Origin: Thermus amyloliquefaciens
Lineage (GTDB): Bacteria > Deinococcota > Deinococci > Deinococcales > Thermaceae
Direction of reading: 5' to 3'
DNA length: 64,000 nucleotides
NCBI RefSeq assembly: GCF_000744885.1
Contig: NZ_JQMV01000003.1
Location: forward strand, 1,674,001 to 1,738,000
The first letter of the stretch is position 1; each line of letters begins with the position of its first letter. A program made the position numbers and the translations under genes. Under the pieces are notes generated by a model. It saw only the letters and a program-made list of their open reading frames with translations, made no database searches and was not told where the DNA came from. Shown here in pieces: positions 57,123-64,000 of the stretch.

Positions 57123-58103
57123 TCAAGCCTCCTGCAACCAGCGGGCCGCATCCAGGGCATAATAGGTGAGGATCCCCTGGGCCCCGGCCCGCCTAAGGGC
57201 GTAAAGGCTTTCCAGAACCGCCCTCCTTTCCTCCAGCCAGCCCCTTTGGCTGGCCGCCTTCAGCATGGCGTACTCCCCGGAGACCTGGTAGGCGAAAAGG
57301 GGCTTGGCGAAGCGGCCCTTGAGGGCGGCGAGCACGTCCAGGTAGGGCAGGGCGGGCTTGACCATGAGCATATCGGCCCCCTCGAGGTCATCCAGCCCCG
57401 CCTCCCTCAGGGCGTCCCAAAGGCCCGCCTTCGGGTCCATCTGGTAGCCTGTGCGGTCCCCAAACTGGGGGGCGCTCCCCGCCGCCTCCCGGAAGGGGCC
57501 ATAGAAGGCGGAGGCGTACTTCACCGCATAGGAGAGGATGGGCACGTGGGCGAACCCCCCCTGGTCCAAGGCCTCCCGTATGGCCCTGACCTGCCCGTCC
57601 ATCATGGCGCTGGGGGCCACCACGTCCGCCCCCGCCTGGGCCTGGGAGAGGGCGGTCCTGGCCAGGAGCTCCAGGGTGGCGTCGTTGTCCACGTAAAACC
57701 CCAGGGGGCCTTCCCGCACCACCCCGCAGTGGCCGTGGTCCGTGTACTCGCAAAGGCAGGTATCGGCCACCACCAGAAGCCCGGGGAACTCCCGCTTCAA
57801 AAGGCGGATGGCCCTCTGGACAATCCCCTCCTCCGCGTAGGCCCCATGCCCCAGGGGATCCTTCTCCCCCTCGGGCAACACCCCAAAGAGGATCACCCCG
57901 CCTAGGCCTGCCCTAAGGACCTCCTCCCCCAGCCGGGGAAGCTGAGCCAGGGGATACCGGAAAACCCCGGGCATGGAGGGAACCTCCTCCGGCTCCCCTC
58001 CCTCCTTCACAAAGACCGGCAGGATCAGGTGCCGGGGGGAAAGCTCCACCTCCGCCACCAAGGGCCTTAGAAGGGGCGAACGCAGCCTTCTTGGGCGCTC
58101 CAT
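57123..58103 (-). CDS. hemB: Delta-aminolevulinic acid dehydratase
   Basis: Condenses two 5-aminolevulinates to porphobilinogen for heme synthesis, the cofactor needed by the many cytochromes in this window. The 326-residue product has the zinc cysteines in [14 protein letters not shown], the first substrate lysine in [17 protein letters not shown] and the Schiff-base lysine in [22 protein letters not shown] is also diagnostic. ATG 58103 is 7 bases after TATAGT (leaderless), and longer starts run into ybaB. Confidence 0.95.
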   Translation of the reverse strand: MERPRRLRSPLLRPLVAEVELSPRHLILPVFVKEGGEPEEVPSMPGVFRYPLAQLPRLGEEVLRAGLGGVILFGVLPEGEKDPLGHGAYAEEGIVQRAIRLLKREFPGLLVVADTCLCEYTDHGHCGVVREGPLGFYVDNDATLELLARTALSQAQAGADVVAPSAMMDGQVRAIREALDQGGFAHVPILSYAVKYASAFYGPFREAAGSAPQFGDRTGYQMDPKAGLWDALREAGLDDLEGADMLMVKPALPYLDVLAALKGRFAKPLFAYQVSGEYAMLKAASQRGWLEERRAVLESLYALRRAGAQGILTYYALDAARWLQEA

Positions 58104-58110
58104 GCCTTCC

Positions 58111-58118
58111 ACTATACT
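58111..58118. promoter_or_regulatory. Overlapping divergent -10 boxes (hemB and ybaB)
   Basis: ACTATACT gives TATAGT on the minus strand for hemB (7 bases to ATG, leaderless) and TATACT on the plus strand for ybaB, which has a short leader with GGGAGGAGGG. Confidence 0.6.
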
Positions 58119-58133
58119 CAGGGAGGAGGGAGC

Positions 58134-58451
58134 ATGAACCTGCAGAAGCTCTTGAAGGAAGCGCAAAAAGCCCAGAAGAAGGCCGCCGAGATCCAGGAGC
58201 GGCTGGAAACCATGACCGTGGTGGGCACGGCCCAGAACCTGGTGGAGGTGGAGGCCAACGGCCACGGCAAGATCCTGGCGGTCCGCCTGAAACCCGAGGT
58301 GCTAACGAGCTTCCAGGACGACCTCGAGGGCCTGGAGGACCTCCTTCTGGTGGCCATCCAGGACGCCCAGCGGAAGGCCCACGAGCTTTCGGAAAAGGAG
58401 ATGGCCCGGGAGCTGGGGGGCGTGGGGCAGATGCTGGGCAAGCTTTTCTGA
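58134..58451 (+). CDS. ybaB: YbaB/EbfC nucleoid-associated protein
   Basis: Small dimeric DNA-binding protein, usually encoded next to recR as here. The 105-residue product has a long N-terminal helix ([23 protein letters not shown]). Beta strands follow ([21 protein letters not shown]), then LKPEVL and a C-terminal helix rich in Glu. Normal length and a strong ribosome site. A hairpin separates it from recR. Confidence 0.93.
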   Translation: MNLQKLLKEAQKAQKKAAEIQERLETMTVVGTAQNLVEVEANGHGKILAVRLKPEVLTSFQDDLEGLEDLLLVAIQDAQRKAHELSEKEMARELGGVGQMLGKLF

Positions 58452-58453
58452 AG

Positions 58454-58481
58454 CCCCGCCAGGGCTAGCCCCCTGGCGGGG
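58454..58481 (+). terminator. Hairpin between ybaB and recR
   Basis: CCCCGCCAGGG / CCCTGGCGGGG, an 11-bp perfect stem with a CTAGCC loop. There is no T run, so partial attenuation or RNA processing is more likely than full termination. Confidence 0.5.
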
Positions 58482-58498
58482 GCCCCGGGAAAGAACCC

Positions 58499-59083
58499 AT
58501 GAAGTACCCTGAAAGCCTCCTGAAGTTGGCCCGCGCCCTTTCCCGCCTGCCCGGGATCGGCCCCAAGACCGCCCAGAGGCTTTCCCTCCACCTGGCCTTC
58601 CACCGGGAGGAGGCCGAGGAGCTGGAAAGGGCCTTGGCTGGCCTCGAGACCTTGGGCGTCTGCCGGATCTGCGGGAACCTGGCGGAAGGGGAGGTCTGCG
58701 CCATCTGCCAGGACGAAGCCCGGGACCGCTCGGTGATCGCCGTGGTGGAGACGGTCTCCGACCTCTACGCCCTGGAGCGGAGCGGGGAGTTCCACGGGCT
58801 TTACCACGTGCTGGGGGGATCCCTAAACCCCCTGGAGGGGGTGGGGCCCAGGGAGCTCAACCTGGAAAGCCTTTGGGCCAGGCTTTCTGGGGTGGAGGAG
58901 GTGGTCCTGGCCACCTCCATGACCGTGGAGGGGGAGGCCACCGCCCTCTTCCTGGCGGAGGAGCTCAAGCGGCGGGGGATCAGGACCAGCCGCCTGGCCT
59001 ACGGCCTCCCCGTGGGGGGAAGCCTGGAGTACGTGGACGAGGTCACCTTAGGCCGGGCCCTGGAGGGTAGGAAACCCCTCTAG
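58499..59083 (+). CDS. recR: Recombination mediator RecR
   Basis: Works with RecO/RecF in loading RecA at gaps. The 194-residue product has the helix-hairpin-helix RLPGIGPKTAQRLSLHL and the four-cysteine zinc site CRICGNLAEGEVCAICQD. A Toprim domain follows, with VVETVSDLYALERSGEF, YHVLGGSLNPLEGVGP and the C-terminal Walker B-like end. Normal length. ATG follows AAAGAACCC without a strong Shine-Dalgarno site. Confidence 0.95.
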   Translation: MKYPESLLKLARALSRLPGIGPKTAQRLSLHLAFHREEAEELERALAGLETLGVCRICGNLAEGEVCAICQDEARDRSVIAVVETVSDLYALERSGEFHGLYHVLGGSLNPLEGVGPRELNLESLWARLSGVEEVVLATSMTVEGEATALFLAEELKRRGIRTSRLAYGLPVGGSLEYVDEVTLGRALEGRKPL

Positions 59084-59100
59084 GCGCTGGGGAAGGGGGT

Positions 59101-59499
59101 ATGGAGGAGCTTTTGCAACACCTCCTGGACCAGGTGGAAGGCGCCTTTGCCGCCGCCATCGGGACCCTGGACGGGCTCTTGGTGGAAGGGGCCAGGCGCA
59201 GGCGGGTGGACCTCGAGGCGGCCGTGGCCGAACATGCCGCCCTTCTGCGCCAGGCCAAGGCCGCCTACGCGGGAAGCCTGGGCACCCCTAGGGTGCAGGA
59301 ACTCCTGGTGGGAGGCCACCCCGTGGTAGGCTATGCCCACGTGGTGCGCAGGGCAGGTCCAAACCCTCAGCGAGGCACGGGCCCAGAGGAACTCTTCCTC
59401 CTCCTCCTCATGGGGCCGGATGCCAACCTGGGCCAGGCACGCTGGCAGACGGCCAAGGCCGCGGGGAAGCTGGCGGAGGTGGCAGGATGGCTTACCTAG
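59101..59499 (+). CDS. Roadblock/LC7-like protein 1
   Basis: A 132-residue protein whose layout (an N-terminal helix, FAAAIGTLDGLLVEG strand pair, a long helix, ELLVGGHPVVGYAHVV, a FLLLLMGPDANLGQARW strand and a C-terminal helix) fits the roadblock/LC7 fold, seen in regulators of small GTPases. Sequence similarity to the next two genes is low but the fold pattern is the same. Overlaps the next gene by 13 bases. Confidence 0.7.
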   Translation: MEELLQHLLDQVEGAFAAAIGTLDGLLVEGARRRRVDLEAAVAEHAALLRQAKAAYAGSLGTPRVQELLVGGHPVVGYAHVVRRAGPNPQRGTGPEELFLLLLMGPDANLGQARWQTAKAAGKLAEVAGWLT

Positions 59500-59816
59500 A
59501 GAGCCTAGGGCCCTTTGGCGTCAAGCGGGCGGTGCTCACGGGCCTGGACGGCCTGGTCATCGAGGCCTTAGGCCGGGGCCACCCCCCGGCCGAGGTCCTG
59601 GCGGCGGAGCTGGCCTCCCTGGTGCGGCATATGACGCCCTTGGCGGAGGCCCTTTCCGGGGAGGTGCGCCGGTTTACCCTGGCCACGGACACCCACGAGA
59701 TCCTGGCCCTACGGGTAGGGGAGTACATCCTGGGGGCGGTGGTGGAGCGGGGCATGGACCGCAAGGCCATCGGCCAGGAGCTTTCCCGCATCGCCCTTAG
59801 GGTGCAAAACCTCTGA
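59487..59816 (+). CDS. Roadblock/LC7-like protein 2
   Basis: A 109-residue protein: VKRAVLTGLDGLVIEALGRGH (first strand pair), AAELASLVRHMTPLAEAL (central helix), RRFTLATDTHEILALRVGEYILGAVVERG (strands) and a C-terminal helix. This is the standard roadblock/LC7 layout as in MglB. Cytosolic. Second of three in a row. Confidence 0.75.
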   Translation: MAYLESLGPFGVKRAVLTGLDGLVIEALGRGHPPAEVLAAELASLVRHMTPLAEALSGEVRRFTLATDTHEILALRVGEYILGAVVERGMDRKAIGQELSRIALRVQNL

Positions 59817-59830
59817 GCCATTAAGGAGGC

Positions 59831-60193
59831 ATGGTGGAGGAAATCCTAAAAGAACTCCAGGCCACCAAGGGGGTGCGGGTGGCGGCCCTCCTCAGCGAGG
59901 ACGGGTTCGTGGTGGAAGAGGTGAAGGAGATGGGGGCCCCCGAAGCCAGCCTTCTTTCCGCCCGGGCCGCCACGGCCTTGGGCACCGCCAAGGCCTTGGC
60001 CCAGACCCTGGGCCAGGAAGGGGTGGAGGAAGTCATGGTAGAGTATCCGGAAGGGGCCCTGCTTTTGGTGCCCCTTTCCGGCTACCACCTGCTCCTGCTC
60101 CTGGACAGCGTGCGAAGCCTGGGACGGGTGCGTCTGGCCTTGAAAAGGGCCGTTCCCAAGCTAGAGGTTCATCTGGGGCAGGGACCCCAATGA
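59831..60193 (+). CDS. Roadblock/LC7-like protein 3
   Basis: A 120-residue protein with VRVAALLSEDGFVVEEVKEMG, SLLSARAATALGTAKALAQ, EEVMVEYPEGALLLVPLSGYHLLLLLD and a final helix. It is the clearest roadblock/LC7 pattern of the three. ATG follows AAGGAGG. No MglA-type small GTPase is encoded in the window, so the partner would be elsewhere. Confidence 0.78.
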   Translation: MVEEILKELQATKGVRVAALLSEDGFVVEEVKEMGAPEASLLSARAATALGTAKALAQTLGQEGVEEVMVEYPEGALLLVPLSGYHLLLLLDSVRSLGRVRLALKRAVPKLEVHLGQGPQ

Positions 60194-60205
60194 GGAGGCG
60201 CTTAG

Positions 60206-60472
60206 ATGAGCGAGCTGAAGCTGGATATCCAAATCGATAAGGACATCGCCCTGGGCCGCTACACCAACCTGGCCCTCATCGCCCACACCAAGAACGAGTT
60301 CATCCTGGACTTCGCCCTGTTGCAGCCCCAAGGGGGGGCCATGGTGGTGAGCCGGGTCATCACCAGCCCGCAGCACGCCAAGGCCCTTCTCCGGAGCCTG
60401 GCGGAAAACGTGGCCCGGTACGAGGAAACCTTCGGCCCCATCCCCGAGCCGGTGGCGGAAAGCCAGGCCTAA
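60206..60472 (+). CDS. DUF3467 protein
   Basis: An 88-residue protein with KLDIQIDKDIALGRYTNLAL, HTKNEFILDFALLQPQGG, VVSRVITSPQHAKALLRSLAENVARYEETFG, the standard DUF3467 pattern of unknown function. It follows the roadblock genes by 12 bases with GGAGG upstream, so it is probably part of that operon. Confidence 0.85.
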   Translation: MSELKLDIQIDKDIALGRYTNLALIAHTKNEFILDFALLQPQGGAMVVSRVITSPQHAKALLRSLAENVARYEETFGPIPEPVAESQA

Positions 60473-60486
60473 GGGTTCGGGCCTTT

Positions 60487-62295
60487 CTAGAGGTTTTCCC
60501 GCCACCAGTCCAAGTAGGCCTTGAGCCGGGCCATCCGGCGGTCTGGCCTGCCGGAGCGGGAAAGCTCATGCCCCTCCTCGGGCACGCGGAAAAACCGGGT
60601 CTTGACTCCCAGGTGAAGGAGGGCGGTGTACCAGGTTTCCCCCTGGTCTATGGGGCAACGGTGGTCCTGCTCGGAGTGGACCACCAGGGTAGGGGTCCGT
60701 ACCCGGTGGACCAGGCGCAGGGGGCTCTTCTCCCAGAGGACCTCCGGCCTCTCCCAAGGCTTGGCCAAAAGCTCCAGGAAGGTGAAGCGGGGGCCAATGT
60801 CGCTGGCCCCGAAGAAGCTCAGCCAGTTGCAGATGCTGCGGTCGGTGACCGCCGCCCGGAAGCGCTCGGGGTGGCGGGCGGTGAGCCAGTTCACCATGTA
60901 CCCCCCATAGCTTCCCCCGGCCACCCCCACCCGGGCGGGGTCCAGGGGGAAGTGGGCCAGGACGTGGTCCAGGAAGCCCAAGAGGTCCTCCTCGTCCCTC
61001 TCCCCCCAAGCCCCCTCCAGGAGGGCGAAGTCCTGGCCGTAGCCCGTGGAGCCCCGCGGGTTGGCAAAGGCCACGGCATACCCCGCCTGGCGGAAGAGCT
61101 GGAACTCCAGGATGGGCGCCTGGCCGAAGGCGGTGTGGGGCCCCCCGTGGATGTAAAGGATGACCGGGTGGGGGCCCTCCCCCTCCGGAAGGAGCACCCA
61201 GCCCGGCACCCGGTGGCCCTGGGGGCTTTTCCACTCGGTGTAGACCGGCTCGGCCAAGGGTAGGGAAAGCCCCTCGTTGGGATCAAAGGTCCCCAGGGGC
61301 CCCTCGAGGCGGGCCGGGCGGGTAAAGTCCTCGGTGAGGAGGAAGAGGCCCCGCTCCGTAAGGGCAAAGGAGAGGACGCTTCCCCCTGCGGAAAGGGCCT
61401 CGGCCTCCCCCCCTAGCCCCACCCGGTAAAGCCTGCCCCTCCCCTCCTCCGTGCGCACCACATAGACCCCATCCCCGCCCCACCTGGGCCCCTGGGGGTG
61501 GGCGCCGTGGCGGAGGTCGGAGTTGAGGGAGTTCTGCAGGCTACCCTCCAGGATCACCCGGGCCTCCCCGCCCCGCAGGTGGTAAAGCCGGGCCTCCGTG
61601 CCCCCTCCCCGCTCAAAGGCGTGGCCCAGGAAGAAAAGCCCCTCCGGGCTCCATTCCAGGGCGAAGATGGGGCCAAAGCCCCCGTAGACCTTCTCCAAAG
61701 CGCCCTCCCTGAGGAGGTAGAGGGTGTCCTGCCCTTCCGCCTGGGCCCGGATGTCCTCCGGCATCACCAGGTAAAGCCCCTCGGGGGCGAAGACCATCTC
61801 CTTGGGGGCGGGGTAGCGGTCCAGCAGGAGCTCCTGCCTGCCCTCCCTAAGGGCGTAGAGGGCCACCTTCCCCTCGGGCAGAAGGCCCCGCCCGTCAAAC
61901 TTGAAGGGCCACCCCTCGTAGACCCGGGGGCTTCCGGGCTTGAGCGCCTCCTTGAGGGCCAAGTAGACCACCTCGCCCGTAGGCCCCAGGGCGAAGTCCA
62001 AAACCCCAGGGGTTTCCGTAACCCGCTCCGCCTCCCCGCCCCTTACGTCCAGGCGGAAAAGCTCCTGGACCTCCCCCACCCTCCGCAGGAAGTAGATGTA
62101 AGGATGGGCGTAGCGGGGCTTTTTGGCCTCCTCCTGGGTGAGAAGGCGCAAGGTGCCGTCAAAAAGGGCGAGCCGGGAACGGTACCGGGGAGGATCCCCT
62201 TCCACGATATCCGTGAGAAGGAAGAGGGGAAAGCCTTCAGGACCAGGGGTCAGGTCCGAGAGGAAGCGGAGCTTAAGGAGGATTTCCGGTTCCAT
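60487..62295 (-). CDS. S9 family prolyl oligopeptidase/acylaminoacyl peptidase
   Basis: A 602-residue serine peptidase: an N-terminal beta-propeller, then an alpha/beta hydrolase. The oxyanion region is LYIHGGPHTAFG and the nucleophile lies in VAGGSYGGYMVNWL. The Asp is in VVHSEQDHRCP and the His in PEEGHELSRSG. Cytosolic, likely degrading short or N-acylated peptides. ATG 62295 lies 6 bases after TATCAT and is preferred over a longer frame with no support. Confidence 0.92.
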   Translation of the reverse strand: MEPEILLKLRFLSDLTPGPEGFPLFLLTDIVEGDPPRYRSRLALFDGTLRLLTQEEAKKPRYAHPYIYFLRRVGEVQELFRLDVRGGEAERVTETPGVLDFALGPTGEVVYLALKEALKPGSPRVYEGWPFKFDGRGLLPEGKVALYALREGRQELLLDRYPAPKEMVFAPEGLYLVMPEDIRAQAEGQDTLYLLREGALEKVYGGFGPIFALEWSPEGLFFLGHAFERGGGTEARLYHLRGGEARVILEGSLQNSLNSDLRHGAHPQGPRWGGDGVYVVRTEEGRGRLYRVGLGGEAEALSAGGSVLSFALTERGLFLLTEDFTRPARLEGPLGTFDPNEGLSLPLAEPVYTEWKSPQGHRVPGWVLLPEGEGPHPVILYIHGGPHTAFGQAPILEFQLFRQAGYAVAFANPRGSTGYGQDFALLEGAWGERDEEDLLGFLDHVLAHFPLDPARVGVAGGSYGGYMVNWLTARHPERFRAAVTDRSICNWLSFFGASDIGPRFTFLELLAKPWERPEVLWEKSPLRLVHRVRTPTLVVHSEQDHRCPIDQGETWYTALLHLGVKTRFFRVPEEGHELSRSGRPDRRMARLKAYLDWWRENL

Positions 62296-62370
62296 GCCCC
62301 CATGATACTGACCGGTCATTCGCCACGCCCCGCCTGGCATCCCCCGGCCGGGGTGGGTAAGCTAGGCCCC

Positions 62371-63713
<1,343 letters not shown>

Positions 63714-63720
63714 TGGCCCC

Positions 63721-64000
63721 ATGGGCCCTTCTTTCGCCCGGTGGCTGGCCCCCTTGGTCCTGGGGCTTGCGGCCCTCGCCCAGGGCTTAACCTTCCCCAA
63801 GAGCACCCTTTACGTGGAGCAAGGGGGAAAACGCCACACCCTGAGGGTGGAGGTGGCCGACACCCCCGAGCGCCAGGCCCAGGGGCTCATGTTCCGCAAG
63901 GCCCTGGCAGAGGACGAAGGCATGGTCTTCCTCTTCCCCACCCCCACCCACGGGGGCTTCTGGATGAAAAACACCCTCATTCCCCTCTCCATCGCCTTCT
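63721..64000 (+). CDS. DUF192 exported protein (cut by the window end)
   Basis: The first 93 residues are visible: a signal peptide ([15 protein letters not shown]), then [20 protein letters not shown] and [19 protein letters not shown], the conserved core of DUF192, a small beta-rich exported family of unknown role. ATG 63721 lies 6 bases after CATAAT (leaderless layout). The 3' end lies beyond the window. Confidence 0.85.
   Translation, partial: MGPSFARWLAPLVLGLAALAQGLTFPKSTLYVEQGGKRHTLRVEVADTPERQAQGLMFRKALAEDEGMVFLFPTPTHGGFWMKNTLIPLSIAF

Noticed and set aside
62309-62318. Palindrome TGACCGGTCA between the peptidase and NIF3 genes
   Set aside because: Ten bases with no second copy or clear -35 relation; too little to call an operator.
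61498-62370. Long plus-strand frame continuous with the NIF3 gene
   Set aside because: It is antisense to the S9 peptidase and low in recognisable protein features. The NIF3 domain starts at 62371 with a proper leaderless box.

Overview
The window is a chromosomal segment of a Thermus species. GC content and third-position GC are very high. The proteins read like those of Thermus thermophilus: the 27-residue ribosomal protein Thx next to S20, cytochrome c552, L13/S9, TyrS, PyrG and EngA/Der. Many genes begin 6-8 bases after a TANNNT box, which is the leaderless-mRNA arrangement typical of the Deinococcus-Thermus phylum. All calls come from reading the sequence alone; no database search was run.

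Layout. 0-8.4 kb: aroK-aroB, an m5C rRNA methyltransferase (frameshifted), acpS, a PlsC-like acyltransferase, der, a sirtuin, and the NAD(P)HX repair gene nnr (frameshifted). 8.4-10.4 kb: an AT-richer island with two cysteine-rich secreted proteins, three small membrane proteins and CTT microsatellites. 10.4-15.5 kb: thrB, a DUF4388 gene, Thx, rpsT, an ISAs1-type insertion sequence that splits a small gene, and tyrS. 15.5-22.5 kb: a cytochrome c maturation operon (ccmABCDEFGH, a TPR-cytochrome c fusion, a Rieske protein). 22.5-33.5 kb: a long minus-strand sulfur-oxidation (Sox) cluster with two soxXA pairs flanking soxB, plus soxYZ, soxCD, soxF, a thioredoxin, a rhodanese and ccdA. The ccm and ccdA genes next door would mature its c-type cytochromes. 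33.6-39.3 kb: a second ISAs1-type copy, cycA (c552), an orphan thiamine-type ABC ATPase with thiamine pyrophosphokinase, and an IS481-type element carrying a third ISAs1-type copy inside it. 39.3-48 kb: tRNA-Lys, an AAA ATPase, pyrG, rplM-rpsI and addAB. 48-55.9 kb: two secreted proteins, then an overlapping PP2C - Ser/Thr kinase - response regulator - histidine kinase operon, divergent from a large unknown protein. 55.9-64 kb: an MFS transporter, hemB, ybaB-recR, three roadblock/LC7 genes with a DUF3467 gene, an S9 peptidase, a NIF3 protein, tmk and the start of a DUF192 gene.

The strongest novel candidates are four. First, a dispersed 78-127 bp repeat family with ends like TAAGYRCC / GGYRCTTA repeatedly supplies the stop codons of flanking genes; one copy sits in frame inside addA. 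Second, the cysteine-rich secreted protein pair has mirror-symmetric cysteine spacing, a 115-bp identical N-terminal cassette, and a CTT repeat whose copy number sets a promoter-like spacer. Third, all three ISAs1-type copies share a G GGG GGG slippery site separating two transposase frames. Fourth, many genes share a leaderless start grammar, several of them as overlapping divergent promoters. Several further genes are broken by single-base changes, mostly in homopolymers. These may be sequencing errors and need raw-read checks.
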